The notes: generated by a model not told the origin, from the letters alone. 36,653 bases of DNA from Parasitella parasitica (GCA_025201805.1 MU619379.1:40731-77383); one strand, 5' to 3'; numbered from the stretch's first letter, positions 14,876-26,725 are shown. Numbers and translations are program-made.

Positions 14876-15029
14876 TTTACGACTTGGGTATTTGGAGAAA
14901 ACTAAAAAAACCAAAATTGTTATTGCTTCAACATTCAGACGGGTAGGAGCGCTGGAACAGTCCCTTCTCAAGGGTTTCAATTCCTTTGGCATCGCTGTCC
15001 GTCGACTATTTCGTCTTCTTTCCTAAACA

Positions 15030-16351
15030 ATGTCTTTTAGAAGCGTCCTGAGCAGAATACCTATTACTAAAAGAATCAAATATTCGAATGTTCGAGCAGT
15101 AAAGCTGCCGTCTGCAGCACAGCGCACTTTTGCTACTGCAAACCGTCGCACTACGGCATCATCTACACCTCGGCATGAACAACCACGCCGCCCCTTTCAT
15201 ATTCCTCCTTTACCTGTTGTCTTGATCAGCGCTGGTTTCATATGTCTCGGCATTGGCCTATACGAATATTTTACATCGGATATCCAGAAATTCCCTGTTC
15301 CTGTCCGCCAAGCCCTTCGGAAAGCCCTCTACTACCAGCAAGACAAAGATTTGACCCTGGCACTTAAATACTTTAACGAAGCTCTGCAATTAGCCTTGCA
15401 ATCTGATGAATTGGAGAAAAATGGTGCGCCTCTTACGGGTATTATGATCCAATTGGGTAGTCTACAGGAACGCATGGACCGTTTACCTGATGCCAGACAA
15501 TCATTGATTTTGGCTCTACGTCATTTGTTGGGTTTGCATGATTCTGCCAGCGTTGATGTGTCGAGTAAGGATCTCTCTCAGCTGAGTCCTGTGGATCAAA
15601 GAAAAGCTGTAGGTATAGCGCAGAAATTAGGCGATATAGCTTGTTCCATGAAGCGGTATGACGAAGCCGAAAAGTGGTACGTCTGGTCTGTAGAGCACTT
15701 GCTTAAATCCTCGTCAAAGCCCAAGTCAGCGTACGGCGATTCGGATGAATTGATCTTTGAGCAAGAGCATATGCCAGATTGGTTAACCAAGACAGATATT
15801 GGAGCTGCATTGGAAGCATTGGGTGGACTTTATGCGACAAGGAAAAAGCCAGAGTACGTTCCATATTGAATATTTAATGTAAACCCTCATTCTCAATTTA
15901 ATGCAGACTGGCAATTCACCTTTACTTGAGAGCATTGGAGTTAAATGGGATGCAATCGTGCCAATCTGCTGTTTTAATGAACAATCTAGCAGAGTCGTAT
16001 ACTAGTATGGGACACTTTGATGAAGCCAAGCTTTGGGGTCAACGAGGTTTAGATTTAGCACAAAACCCAAACACTGGCCAAGTAAATAAGGATGGGGAGA
16101 TATGCAATGAAGCCTGTGGTGTACTGCTATTCAACATGGGCATGCTGTTCGAGGCAAGTTTCGTGCGACAATCTAATATAACACGTCCATGCTAACAGTT
16201 TTGAATACAGCAAACTAAAGACAAATCAAAAGCACGCCAGTTTTACTCCAGTGCCAAACAACATGGGCGCGATTTCAAACAGCCACAATGCATCAAAGAA
16301 GCTGATAGAGCATTAAAGCGCATAGAATTCGAGCAGATTCGAGATGCGTAA
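15030..16351 (+). CDS. Mitochondrial TPR-repeat membrane protein
   Basis: Three exons: 15030-15853, 15907-16153, 16211-16351, giving 403 aa. The N-terminus is basic and Ser/Thr/Ala-rich without acids (SRIPITKRIKY, RTFATANRRT), a mitochondrial presequence pattern. One membrane helix follows at about 62-80 (VVLISAGFICLGIGLY). Several TPR-like helical hairpins fill the rest (ALKYFNEALQLAL, GSLQERMDRLPDARQSLILA, GDIACSMKRYDEAEKWY, NNLAESYTSMGHFDEAKLW). Probably an inner-membrane TPR protein comparable to TTC19-type or other fungal mitochondrial TPR proteins; the exact orthologue is not recognised. Intron 2 has a GC donor. Confidence 0.8.
16154..16210 (+). other. GC-AG intron in the TPR gene
   Basis: The exon ends TTCGAG, the intron begins GCAAGT, includes TGCTAAC, and ends GAATACAG. 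Joining gives phase 0 continuation into QTKDKSKARQFY and a stop after 47 codons. The nearby GT at 16158 is out of phase with this acceptor and runs into a stop with the upstream AG. Confidence 0.8.
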
Positions 16352-17026
16352 AATTGGAATGTATTTTCTTCTAGCCAGCCAAATCGTCACATTTTTTTTC
16401 CCAAGGAATAAACCATCCTTCGTTTAAATCTATACAATAAACTGGGGATCAAAGATTTCGAAATCAAAGCGATACTTTTATTCATCGGGATAGGGAAATC
16501 AATGTACCTTTCGTCGTCTCCCCTGAATTCAGTCATATTGAGTCTTGACATGGCTAATGCCAGTTACTAAATTTTGCAAGTTGGTTGAGCCGATAAATGC
16601 CGTTTAGCATTTGGAATCTTATAAATATAAACTTGAAAACCTACACATATTTTGCGTCTTTATCGACTGATTAGATTGTTTCATATAACTATGAACTTTG
16701 AGCTGGGGAAATTTGAAGCACACTTGCAGCATCCTTTGCTGAGACACCCTCTTCCTTGGTCTGGTCAATTGTGTCAGGTAGTCATTTTAGCTTTCATCTC
16801 CAGCGTCGCACACATTGTCAAATGCGTAAATCTCTTTTTTATCCGTTATCATATTGTGGATTCACCCAAAAGTTATTGTGGTATACAACAGGTTTATGAA
16901 TTGATTTATTTTATTATTAATACATTATCATTGTTATCATTATTATTATCATAGTAGAAAGAAAGGAAAAGAAGAAGGCTGAAAGTTGAAACAAAGGGGG
17001 AAGGGGGAAGGGGGAAAGGAATAAAC
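16352..17026 (+). other. Convergent spacer with a candidate small ORF
   Basis: This 675-bp spacer separates two genes pointing at each other. A TATA-like CTTATAAATATAAAC (about 16618-16632) sits about 60 nt before an ATG at 16691. That ATG opens an 87-codon frame to about 16954 starting MNFELGKFEAHLQHPLL, with a hydrophobic middle. No family is recognised. It may be a short gene, a transcript on the opposite side, or chance. At 16996-17014 lies the G-rich run GGGGGAAGGGGGAAGGGGG. Confidence 0.25.
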
Positions 17027-19287
17027 TTATGGACAGTTGTCAGCAAGTTGTTCAATGCAAGTGGCGACAACGACATTAGGCGTGACATTAGCAATTTTTA
17101 AAACAGCTTGAAGGATAGCAGCAATACCTTGGCCAGCAATTAAACCACCAGCAGCACTGAACATAAGATTATCATAGGCAGCAGGGTTGACCTTCTCCCA
17201 GATTTTACCACCAGCCCAACCAAGGAACATAGAGAAGGGAACTTCGGGCTGAGGGTTAATCATAGCAATACCAATAGCAGAAACGGATGGGAAGTATCTA
17301 TGGTACTTTTGGGGGAGGAAGAAGTGACGGCAAACAGGAAGTACAACGGCAGCAACAGCGCAAACGGCAGTACAGATGATGGAACCTCTGCTCAGGGGCT
17401 CACCACCACCAGTCAAAAGGAGCGTAACATTCTTCCAGGCAGTGACAGCAACTAATCCAAAGACGCAATCTTGAGCTTCAATTGCAGGATCAATGATGCA
17501 AGGATAGGCATCAGCGAAAAGAATAAAGAGGCCGACAGCTACGCCAATTGCAAAGAAGGAGGCGACGAATTGGGCCAGGAATTGAGAGCGAGGAGACGCA
17601 CCGACCAACTGACCAGTCTTTAAATCGCCAACCATGTCAACAGCTTGAGAAGCAGCAGAAGCGGAGATGTTACCAGCCATCAAGTTGTTCTTCATAACAT
17701 GAGTGATGTCGCTGGCAGGCATTTTGGCAAAGACAAGTTGAGACATTTTACCAATGGAACCGACAGGGTTGATATCCGTTTCACCAGAGGCTTGAATACC
17801 GACAAAAGAAAGCAAAAAGCCAAGGATCACAGCAATTAGACTCTGATACACAGGCATTCCAAAGTACTCGCCCATGATAGCGCAAGTAAAGATGATTGAG
17901 AGGAACGTGCCGGAAACCCACCACCAAGCAGGGACCAACTGGTCCTCACGAAAGATTTCATTTTCATCTTTGGTAGAGTTGTAGCGGTTATTTTGTTCAT
18001 CAGTCAAAGTGCTGCGAAGGACGATGCGGCGGAAAAAGTTGGTACCACGCATAACTGCAAGCTTTAGTTCTATGCAACCGCCCTTGACACCACGCCAGAG
18101 ACTGTCGTAATGAACAAAGAGTTCGGTAAAAGCAGAAAGCGCCATAAGAGCAATGCCGGGCCACAAGAAGAAACGGTTGGTAGTGTCACCCTTATCGTTA
18201 AAACCGTAAGCAGCAACAAAGGTACCGTTGCTGACAGAAACAGGGCCAATGATTCCGTAAATGACGATTGAAGAAATGAAGAATGAAAGGACAGTGGAGC
18301 CAGGGGTCATCAGACCAGCACCAAAGAAGGGAAAATCAAACTTGAAGAACCAGCCCCAAACAGCATCAGCATTTGCAAGAGGAGAATAGCCAGCAGCATT
18401 ACCGATGTAATAAAGAATATGAACTGTAATTAAAAGTAGAAGCCGTATCGCAACTGTCAATGGTCTGTGCGTCTTTTGTATAACCATAAAAGAAAAGTTT
18501 ATACTTACGTGTGTCCAAGAAGGGGAGCCAGTAAGCGGCAAAAGTCCAGAAGAAACAAATAGCAAACCAAATAGCCATCCATTTGGCCTTTTTCATTGCG
18601 TTCTTTTCGCCTTCAACAGTGTCGTGAAGAGACAGAATAGTGATGGCAGCGGCACGAGGAGTAGGAAAAGTCAAATCTTGCTTGACAACAAAGTGGGAAC
18701 GAAGAGGAACTGCAAAGCAGAGGCCGTAGAAGGCACAACTGATGGTAAACAGCAGCAATGCAACGGCATCCTCACGAGGAGTTGTCATAAGGCCAAGCTT
18801 ATACATGGCAGGAATGCCAGAAACAAAACCAGCAGAAAGGCCGCCAGCGGTAGTTGCAGCTGATTGAGCCGAACAGTTTTCCTTTGGGCCAAAGTATCCA
18901 CCGCCCCATTTTGGAGGCAGCGCTCTGGACATGGGCTTAAGAATAGCAAATGAGAAGATGGCGCCAAAGAGCGAGGCACCAAAAGTCCATCCAATCTTCA
19001 AGCCGAGATATGTGTTGGAAGCAGCTGTTTACAGCGTTGTTAGCCAAGTTTGCTGTTAGTGAACCCAGATATAACTTACCAACTAGACATCCAAGTAATG
19101 AGCCAACAATAGCTGAACGCCAGGTGAAATGAAATTCCTCCAAATGCCTATTTAAAGGTATTTGACCATCAACAACAACTTGACTGTTATTATCTCCTTC
19201 AACAATGATTTCTTTCTTCTCATCTCTGTATGAGGATGTAGGAGAATCCAATTCGTATTTTTCATCAACGGCTGCAGGCGTTGCCAT
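17027..19287 (-). CDS. OPT-family transporter (YSL-type)
   Basis: Three exons: 19080-19287, 18509-19024, 17027-18423, giving 706 aa. An acidic cytosolic N-terminus (about 1-60) is followed by some 14-16 hydrophobic segments. The phrases NTYLGLKIGWTFGASLF, GEYFGMPVYQSL and ETDINPVGSIGKMSQLVF match the oligopeptide transporter superfamily. The INPxGxxGK form is typical of the YSL/OPT branch that moves metal-chelate or small-peptide substrates with protons. The substrate cannot be read from sequence. ATG 19287 is preferred over the in-frame ATG at 19359, whose 24 codons are a hydrophobic run typical of a T-rich leader. A C7 tract lies in the leader at 19360-19366 on the minus strand. The last residues are EQLADNCP. 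Confidence 0.9.
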
Positions 19288-21384
19288 TGTGTATGTGTTT
19301 GTAAGAAGAAGAAAATAAAATAAAAGAGTAAAGCAAAAAATAAAAGAAAATCCAATCAAGGGGGGGAAATGGATCCTTTTTTTTTATACTTGATTGATCT
19401 GTTGCAAAACAGCCAAACAAATTCATGTGATCCCTATTCCAATGATACATGCATGCAAATAGAACAAACTGAATCTTTCGCACGATTTAATGCCGTACAA
19501 CAATCGCGCGAACTTACTCAGATTAGGAAAGCTTGTTCAGACTTTCAACTTGACATCCTCCAGCTTTTATAGGAAATTCTTTCTTATTTTGGGTTTTTCG
19601 GATTGTACATGCATCATTTGCTCTTTTTCTCTCTATTGCTAATTTTAGGATAGCATCCAATCTTATAAATTTTTACTTTTCTATGAAATCGCAGATACAT
19701 TTGGCTTGTTTAGCTTGTTTGGCGGGAGGGATAGTTGGTTGGTATAATGAAAATCCATGTCTCCAGGTGGCTGGTCAAAAAGGGCAACATTTTACAAATA
19801 TGACAAGAAAGAAGAAGAAGAAGCTTTGTTGTTCGATTCGTTTCGGGAAACAAATCAATAGTGGTACCTCTTGATTTCTTCTCCTTCTTTTTCTTCTTTA
19901 GGTTCTTTCTGTTAAACATACAGTAGCTATCGCCGTACCGCAGGAATATTTTCATTAACTCTTATACAAACGCCTGCATAGTGAATATGTTAGCAGTTGG
20001 TTATTATTAACTGCATCAAAAACAGCGCATTTCTGATTACCAAGATTAATAGTGTACTGACAAATATTTTGTGATACAATGTGTATCTCTGATCCGGTAA
20101 GTAGAAATCTGATCTGCTATCTGATTGGAAAGCTCAATGTAGTACCAGTAACCTAGTTTCTTTATCATATCCACACTGTGTAAAAGAAAACAAAAATACA
20201 GCCTACATCTAACAGGCAATTATATTACAATCTACTTGCAACTATAGCTATCACAGCACTACTATTGTAACTAGTGATTGAGCAATATCATTGTTAAAGA
20301 TTCTGTGAAACATTATTGTCAACTGATTCGCACATACAGATTGCCTTTTTAGCCAATTCATGTTACTGGCATGCTATACCGTACATATATATATTTAAAA
20401 GGGTTCTAGAGCTTACATGGCGATATATCAAACCCCAGGGAATCAGGTTCTTCCAGGTCAACTTCATCTTGGCTTTGTCACGGAACAGGCCGCCCTCCCT
20501 CAATAATACTCTATCGACGGGAATCAATTAGAAATCGAGTACAAAATTCAGGATTTATGTTATTTTGATAAGGGCCTGAAAAGCAAGAATATATAACGCA
20601 TTTCAAAATCTTTAATAGCCTTGGTAGTCATAACAACTTGATATCAAGAAATGACCTCCAGTATTAGGATTTGGTCTGTTATCTTGGCCTACGAATAGCT
20701 GTAATAGACAAAAGGTTTGGAAAGGAAGTTTTCGTATCCTAAATAATTGCCAGTATCAACATTATATGTAACAGTAATATATTACAATGTTTGACAAATC
20801 ATTTAAAAGTTGCGCTTATGGTCTTCTTTCACAATGCTCATGGTAACAGATTATTGAGCAACTTCATGTGTTCTGATCTTCTTTTTCTTACAGAGTTTTC
20901 TGCTGATTAATGAGTTCATCAGTGTCATAGCAGTAGCGCTTTGTCGTTCATATACATTTATAATCTATATTGTCAAGAGACTATAATCTTTTGTTTGTAT
21001 GCCATGAATTTTCAACCTGAGCTTTTTGTCGTTTTGCTTTTTTGTTTCATGCATATTATACATCGCATTATTATACCCATTATAAACTGCGTTCTCATTA
21101 TTGTTTATATGCTATCAACCAGCGTTTTCTTTTTTTATGATAAAGTACGGCAGACCTGTGAGAGGGGCCATGAACACATGTTGTTTGTTGTAGTCAAAGA
21201 AATATACTTGTCATATGTACCACGTCGTATGCATTGCATGGATATAAAAGTAAAATTATGATATAAAAGTCAAATTGTGGTGGGCATGCTGGGAGCCTCT
21301 TAAAAGTGATGCCACATTCAATAAACCAAATCAGATCGATGTAGATGGCTCGTTACACTATCTTTGCTCTGTTATAGTAATATG
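19288..21384. other. Gene-poor stretch, no gene seen
   Basis: About 2.1 kb of A/T-rich DNA upstream of the OPT gene. Short open frames occur on both strands, but none has a domain or splice-supported extension. A short direct repeat GATATAAAAGT occurs twice near 21240-21270. The OPT promoter should lie near 19290-19700. Confidence 0.5.
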
Positions 21385-21386
21385 TA

Positions 21387-21534
21387 CAGTAAGGCTGGTA
21401 AATATTGACCGATTTAGAAATTTAATAATTTGGCAAAATGATAAATTATTTTTTGGTTTGCTGTACAGGGCCAACTATTTTTATATTATCACCATTTAAA
21501 TTTCTAAATCGGCCAATATTTACCAGCCTTACTG
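21387..21534. mobile_element. 148-bp Tc1/mariner-type MITE
   Basis: The left end CAGTAAGGCTGGTAAATATT is mirrored at the right end by AATATTTACCAGCCTTACTG. The inverted arms extend about 38 nt with one or two mismatches (ATTGACCGATTTAGAAATTTAA versus its complement with ATTGGCC). The element is flanked on each side by TA (21385-21386 and 21535-21536), the Tc1/mariner target duplication, and starts with the usual CAGT. The 70-nt centre is non-coding. It must have been moved by a transposase encoded elsewhere. Confidence 0.85.
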
Positions 21535-21756
21535 TATGTATCAGGCATGTAGAGAGGAGGCAATTTAAGACAGGCTTAGGAAAATCTGGTGGTCCCAGTT
21601 TTTTGCATATTTTATCAATGTGGTAAATTTAAACCATTTATTTTTATATATAGAATGTCTCTCTCGGCTTCAAGCCAAAAAAAAAATAAGGCTTTACTGA
21701 CAGGAGTAACCACATGAAGGTGGAGACAATTTTACTCCCAAAAAAAAAGTCCAGCA

Positions 21757-22074
21757 GCCATAAAGATGCGCGGAAAGAAGATGACACTACTTAGGCGACT
21801 TAGCTTTTAGTGACCACTAGAGAACCAAATGCCATAAAGATGCGCGAAAAGAAGATGACACTACTTAGGCGACCTAGCTTTTAGTGGCAAATGGTTGAGA
21901 AAAAAAGTAGAGGATTAAGCTTAAAAGAATGGAAGTCCAGCAGCCATAAAGATGCGCGGAAAGAAGATGACACTACTTAGGCGACTTAGCTTTTAGTGAC
22001 CGCTAGAGAACCAAATGCCATAAAGATGCACGTAAAGAAGATGACACTACTTAGGCGACTTAGCTTTTAGTGAC
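21757..22074 (+). repeat. Four copies of a 58-bp repeat in a 186-bp higher-order array
   Basis: Copies start at 21757, 21831, 21943 and 22017 (spacings 74, 112, 74), so the block A-B has been duplicated once with period 186. Each unit runs GCCATAAAGATGCGCGG ... CTTTTAGTGAC and differs by only 1-4 bases. Every copy contains a complete ATG-to-TAG frame of 14 codons (at 21766, 21840, 21952, 22026), the consensus peptide being MRGKKMTLLRRLSF. Ends of the unit contain CACTA and TAGTG, a weak stem. Confidence 0.9.
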
Positions 22075-22124
22075 AAATGGTTGAGAAAAATAAAGAAGGA
22101 AAAGATAATAAAAGACGCGCGTTA

Positions 22125-22160
22125 AAATTATAGATCGGCCAATATTTACCAGTCTCACTG
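22125..22160 (-). mobile_element. Third, isolated Tc1/mariner terminal repeat
   Basis: The segment TAGATCGGCCAATATTTACC followed by AGTCTCACTG matches the right-end arm of the 148-bp MITE with a few substitutions and is followed by TA at 22161-22162. Paired with the left end at 21387 it would delimit a 774-bp element containing the 58-bp repeats. Confidence 0.7.
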
Positions 22161-22162
22161 TA

Positions 22163-23061
22163 CCATACAAATCACACCATAAAGTAAATCAGGAAACTAG
22201 TTCAAATAAAGCAAATCATTCTTAATATGCTTGATTAAGAGTTATGCAGACGAGCCTTATTTCAAGTTGTCTATATTGTTTAAGGATGTGTGAGACTTGT
22301 GTATAGTGATATGTGCTTGTACATATGTGTTTGTAATTGTTATAACCAAATATTTCCTACCTTAATAAAATGTGTATACCGTATATCCTACAACTTGCTA
22401 TACATGAGTCTTAGAGTTATGCATATGTTTGCTAGTAGCGTTGGATTCAAATCGAATAAAAGTATTGAGTAAAATTGTACCAAATACATCAGTGCAGTGC
22501 TTGCTGTTTTATTGATCTTTGGAAACCTTATAGGCCCATGTATGCGTATTACACGCGGATCACATCATGGCTGACTGATGGTATTCTTGATTATTTGTAT
22601 GATACATGTCAATATAGAATCAGATCAGATTATGGCTTAATAGACTGCTCCACAGACAGAAGGCTCTGATAAAAAGCTATAAATCAATACTGCATTTGAA
22701 ACATTAAGGGATAACAAGAAAGTTCACTTGTATAACTATCTACGGGGTTATCCTGCGCTGAAATCTGTTCTTGGAGAGCCATTATTGTAGGCTTTAGAGG
22801 ATGAAATTTGCGTCAATTAAGACACTTGACCTCTTTTTGTTTCCTCGTGTGCGCTGTAGTGGGCGTTGATAAAGACATAGAGCCCATTCTTCTAAGCAGA
22901 TGTTCCTGAGAGCTTCCACAGATGAGGAGAGGTGCACTGCTTGGACAACAAATTGATTGGACGACGTGGCAATTAACAACCAGTCCTGCTTGTGATAGTG
23001 GAGGTCTACAACATCGCGTGCATTGCACAAACTGTTTTCTCCACCAACCTTTGAATCGCCA
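22163..23061. other. Spacer upstream of SPC2
   Basis: About 0.9 kb. The last 250 bp is the promoter side of SPC2; overlapping open frames on both strands there show no domain. I see nothing else. Confidence 0.5.
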
Positions 23062-23804
23062 ATGTTGCAAACAGGTAAAGATAAAGCAATCTGTTAATGC
23101 AGCATTGAAGGTAGTAATCATCTACAACATAGAAACTACAAACGAACCTGTACAAGTATCTAATAAATACGATGGTACTCAAATTAAGAACGCAGTCGAC
23201 GATGAAATTTCTCGAGTAAAAAAAAAAAAAGTCGATTATACGCATATGCGTACAGAATGCTAACATTGTATCTAGTTTTTTTCAAAGGAACAAAACTTCA
23301 GCCAGTCCCATATTCATACAGACATCAAGTTGTTATTGGGATACGTGTCATGCTTTATAGCAGGCGGATCATTTCTATACGAATACAAAACTAGTTTTTA
23401 CGATGCTCTTACTGTGACCACAGCCTGTGTCATCGTTTATTGGACTATCCAGTCCATCTCTCTCGCATATGGCTATCTTGTCGAGAAAGACGAGCTTTTT
23501 GCTGGCACCAAAAAAGTAGACGGAAAGGTATGTTCGATTTAGCAAAGTCCAGAGAGAGGAGCTGATCCTTTGAAATTAGGGCACTTCGACATTGAAGGTC
23601 TCTGGAAAGATCGATAAGCACTCGCCTAAATACCAACTCTGCTTCAACTATACTGACATTCGCGCTGGAAAGACAGTTTCGTATAAAGTCGAACCCAACG
23701 TTACTGCGTGGTTCGACACTAAAGGTGTCCTTGTTCAACAGGCTATGGACTCGGATCTGAGTACTTATTTATCAACACTCGTACAAAAATTACATCAAGA
23801 ATAA
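23062..23804 (+). CDS. SPC2: Signal peptidase complex subunit 2
   Basis: Four exons: 23062-23074, 23133-23215, 23276-23527, 23580-23804, giving 190 aa (yeast Spc2 178, human SPCS2 226). The assembled start MLQTETTNEPVQVSNKYDGT leads into QIKNAVDDEI, the family signature of SPC25. Then SHIHTDIKLLLGY and two membrane segments (about 50-68 and 75-98), and a cytosolic tail with SPKYQLCFNYTD and VTAWFDTKG. It acts at the ER translocon to support the signal peptidase catalytic subunit. The start exon is only 13 nt and was chosen because it gives the sole in-frame ATG with good donor GTAAAG and acceptor ACATAG. Confidence 0.88.
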
Positions 23805-23866
23805 AAAAAAATTTATTATAACTATGATTATGATTATGAACATTTGGATGCGTATATTTGCATGAC

Positions 23867-25270
23867 TTATCGCATAGTAACTAATTCTTCCGCAGAAGTA
23901 GGGTGGATAGCAACGCAGTTGTCAAAGTCTGCTTTTGTAGCGCCCATGCGGATAGCAACGCCAAAACCTTGCATGATTTCATCGCTGTTTCTGCCGATGA
24001 TGTGAAGTCCAACAACCTTTTCCTCGGGGCCGCTGACCACAATCTTGTAGGCAGTGGGCTCCTTTTCGTCGAGTACGCTAAAGTACATGTTTCCAAATCT
24101 ACTTTGATATACCTTGATATTGGCATCGCCATATTTAGCACGCGCCTCCTCCTCAGTATATCCAATCGTGCCAGAGGTAGGATGCGAAAACACGACAGTG
24201 GGGATGTTTATATAATCAAGTTTAGATTGAGCAAACTGCTCGCCACCAAAAAGACGGTCGCTCAGCTTACGAGCAGCAGCAATTGCAACAGGAGTCAATT
24301 CAGCCTTGCCGACAACATCACCAAGGGCATAGACGTTGGGGGTTGTCGTGTTTTGGAGTTCGTCTACGACAATTTGGTGTCTCTCGTTAATCTTGACGCC
24401 AGCAGCAGCGACATTCAGACCCTCCGTGTTGGACGCCCGACCAACTGCCCAGAGAACAGTGTCAACCTCAAGCTCGCCTTTCTGGCCATTAGATTCGTAT
24501 TCAACAACGACGCCAGTGTCCACCTTTCTCAAGGCGGTAACCTTGGAATCAAACGTGAATTTAACGCCAGTCTTTTGCATCTGCTCCAGCAATGTGTCCT
24601 TGATAATGCTGTCAAACTTTCGCAGGATCTGCTTCGTACGGGAAAAGATGGTGACATCTGTGCCCAACGCATGAAAGATACCAGCAAGTTCAACGCCAAT
24701 GTAACCAGTGCCAACCACAGCTACACGTTTGGGTTGCGATTCCAGCTTGAAGAAACCATCAGATGTAATACCGTGTTCAGCACCGGAAACCTTGGGAATG
24801 ATAGCATGGCTACCAGTAGCGATAAGGATATTTTTACCTTTGATTTCAATAGAGTCTGCGCCTTCGTTTGTGATGGAGATCGTCGAGGCATTGACAAAAC
24901 TAGCATGGCCGTGGAATCGCTTAACTTTTTCCCGCTCAGCATTGTCTTTGTAAATGCCATTCAAACGCTTGACAAAGGCATCTCGCTTTTCTTTAATGAC
25001 AGACCAGTCAAACTTGACCTGACCAAACTCGTAGCCGTAGCCCTTGGCTTGACGCAATGTCTCAAAGACAGAGGCCGTGTTCCACATAACCTTTTTGGGG
25101 ACACAGCCTACATTTACACAAGTGCCACCCAAGACGCTGTGGGCTTCAATCAAAGCTACCGTCGCGCCATGAACTCCAGCAGCACGCCTTGCGCCGGCCA
25201 TGCCACCAGATCCACCACCAATAACAATGTAATCGTAAACTTGGGTGGAATCTTTTGTTGTAGGAGGCAT
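23867..25270 (-). CDS. GLR1: Glutathione reductase
   Basis: An intronless gene of 467 aa. It reduces glutathione disulphide with NADPH through FAD. FAD motif GGGSGG is at 18-23, the redox disulphide is C51-VNVG-C56 in [13 protein letters not shown], the NADPH-binding fold starts [15 protein letters not shown], and FAD motif YALGD comes later. The C-terminus [12 protein letters not shown] supplies the catalytic His456-Glu461 pair from the partner subunit of the dimer. The frame stays open upstream to an ATG at 25405 (45 more codons), so a longer form for mitochondria, as in yeast Glr1, is conceivable, but the extension reads through a homopolymer tract. Very high codon bias produces a long open antisense frame, which I ignore. 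Confidence 0.97.
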   Translation of the reverse strand: MPPTTKDSTQVYDYIVIGGGSGGMAGARRAAGVHGATVALIEAHSVLGGTCVNVGCVPKKVMWNTASVFETLRQAKGYGYEFGQVKFDWSVIKEKRDAFVKRLNGIYKDNAEREKVKRFHGHASFVNASTISITNEGADSIEIKGKNILIATGSHAIIPKVSGAEHGITSDGFFKLESQPKRVAVVGTGYIGVELAGIFHALGTDVTIFSRTKQILRKFDSIIKDTLLEQMQKTGVKFTFDSKVTALRKVDTGVVVEYESNGQKGELEVDTVLWAVGRASNTEGLNVAAAGVKINERHQIVVDELQNTTTPNVYALGDVVGKAELTPVAIAAARKLSDRLFGGEQFAQSKLDYINIPTVVFSHPTSGTIGYTEEEARAKYGDANIKVYQSRFGNMYFSVLDEKEPTAYKIVVSGPEEKVVGLHIIGRNSDEIMQGFGVAIRMGATKADFDNCVAIHPTSAEELVTMR

Positions 25271-25593
25271 TTTTAAACAGTTGTGGATATGCAAAAGTCT
25301 ATTGCTGGTAATTTCTATAAGGGGGGTTTTTTTTTTGAGAAAAATAAAAGAATAAACCAAAAAAAAAAGAGTTAGATGTTTGTTTAAATAACAATCATTT
25401 TGCATTGTTTATTTATTGTGACACAGATTTTGTATAATGCTGCGCTATTGCATTACCAACCATCGTAGCTATTGGACATTTATCGAATCTGAATCGAGCT
25501 TGTGTGTGGAGGAGAGAAAAAGAGAAACATGGCGCCACCAATATTCGAATATTGCTTTTATCCTTGTCGTCAGTAGCTTTTACCCAATTAAAA
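25271..25593 (-). promoter_or_regulatory. Leader/promoter of glutathione reductase
   Basis: On the minus strand an A10-C6 tract (25321-25336) ends about 50 nt before the ATG. It contains CCCCT, the core of the yeast stress response element, though this may be a by-product of the C-run. The FAHD1-like gene ends at 25594, so the promoter is at most about 320 bp. Confidence 0.35.
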
Positions 25594-26725
25594 TCATGCC
25601 TTGGCTTCGCAGTTGATGAATCCACCCTCTCTTTCGATGGCATTGAATCTAATGTCAATGATATGTTGACCTTGATCAGTCTCTAAACCGCCGGTAACTA
25701 CATCGCCCGCTTGAATAGCACTAACGCCTTTAGGTGTTCCTGTCAATATAACGTCGCCGACCTGCAGTTTCATGATGGACGATACATGCGCAATTAGCGT
25801 AGGGATACTTTTGGGGGCAAATCGGTCAATAGTGCATTTACGTCAAGGGTTTGTTTTTCTTGGTTTCTCTTTACCTGAATATCATGTCCTTTGTATTTCC
25901 ATTTTGGCAATACTCTCCATTCACCTGTCTAATGTCAGAGCGCATTTACTACTCATGATCCCATTACTTGTCATTACCTTTATCCAAAGATTCACGTTCG
26001 CTGGGTCAGCAATGCGTTCTTTTGGAATGAAATCACTACGTGATTTGCAAAACACACATCATTTGAAACCTGTAGCTCTTTTCGAATAATATAGGGGTTT
26101 TACCTTATGGGTGTAAATGTGTCAAACCCTTTTGAGGTAGACCAAGGTAGTCCTTTCTTCTTGGCAGCCAACTAGCACATGCATCTTGGATAGGTTAATA
26201 CGTTCACCATAATAATAAACCGTATGAAAATTACCTGAAGATCTCTAGCCGTTAGATCGATAGCCAGTGCATACCCTAACAAAATAGGTTATTTATGCGC
26301 TGCCCTTTTGTGTGCATGCATATATATATCCTTCAGTCCTTACCAGCAATATAATCACCAGCCTCTGCTGCCGAGATATCTCTACCATCCTTACCAATAA
26401 CCACAGCCAATTCAACTTGAAAGAACTCATGAACACTCTCGCCACAATAAAATAAAGACGCCTCTATTTTACTTACTTTCGTGATGAACTTCACACCCTT
26501 GCGGAAGCTCGATATCACCGCCATTTTCTAGATATGAACTTGTAGGCTTCAAGAAAAAGAAGGGAGTTTCAGGCACGGCGTTATTCAATTCTCTGGCATG
26601 CTCGCTATGTATAAAGGCACAGCTTTAGACTTTCATGTACTGTCTGCGTCTTTCTTGGCTACAAACCTATAGTTTCGCCCAATGGCTACAATCTTGCGTC
26701 CTGTTGTCAAAAATGTTTCGGCCAT
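25594..26725 (-). CDS. FAHD1: FAHD1-type acylpyruvate hydrolase / oxaloacetate decarboxylase
   Basis: Eight exons: 26667-26725, 26477-26604, 26344-26415, 26235-26275, 26104-26171, 25978-26035, 25875-25924, 25594-25807, giving 229 aa (human FAHD1 224). Assembled motifs: GRNYSEHARELNN, FFFLKPTSSY, HHEIELAVVIG, AIDLTARDLQ, GFDTFTPIS, VNGEYCQ, KDMIFSIPTLI, and GDVILTGTPKGV near the C-terminus. The metal ligands of the FAH fold are E62, E64 and D93. FAHD1 enzymes act in mitochondria on acylpyruvates and oxaloacetate; no clear presequence is visible here. The eight-exon layout, with exons as short as 41 nt, gives an uninterrupted family-like protein, so the gene looks intact. Confidence 0.92.

Noticed and set aside
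18937-19359. Longer OPT start at 19359
   Set aside because: The added 24 residues are a T-rich leader translated as Phe/Leu; the family-like acidic N-terminus starts at 19287.
22922-23263. 113-codon frame as a separate gene before SPC2
   Set aside because: Its C-terminal part is SPC2 exon 2 read without splicing; the rest is promoter and intron.
23903-25276. 457-codon open frame antisense to glutathione reductase
   Set aside because: It mirrors the strongly biased sense codons, has no domain and overlaps the coding region almost exactly.
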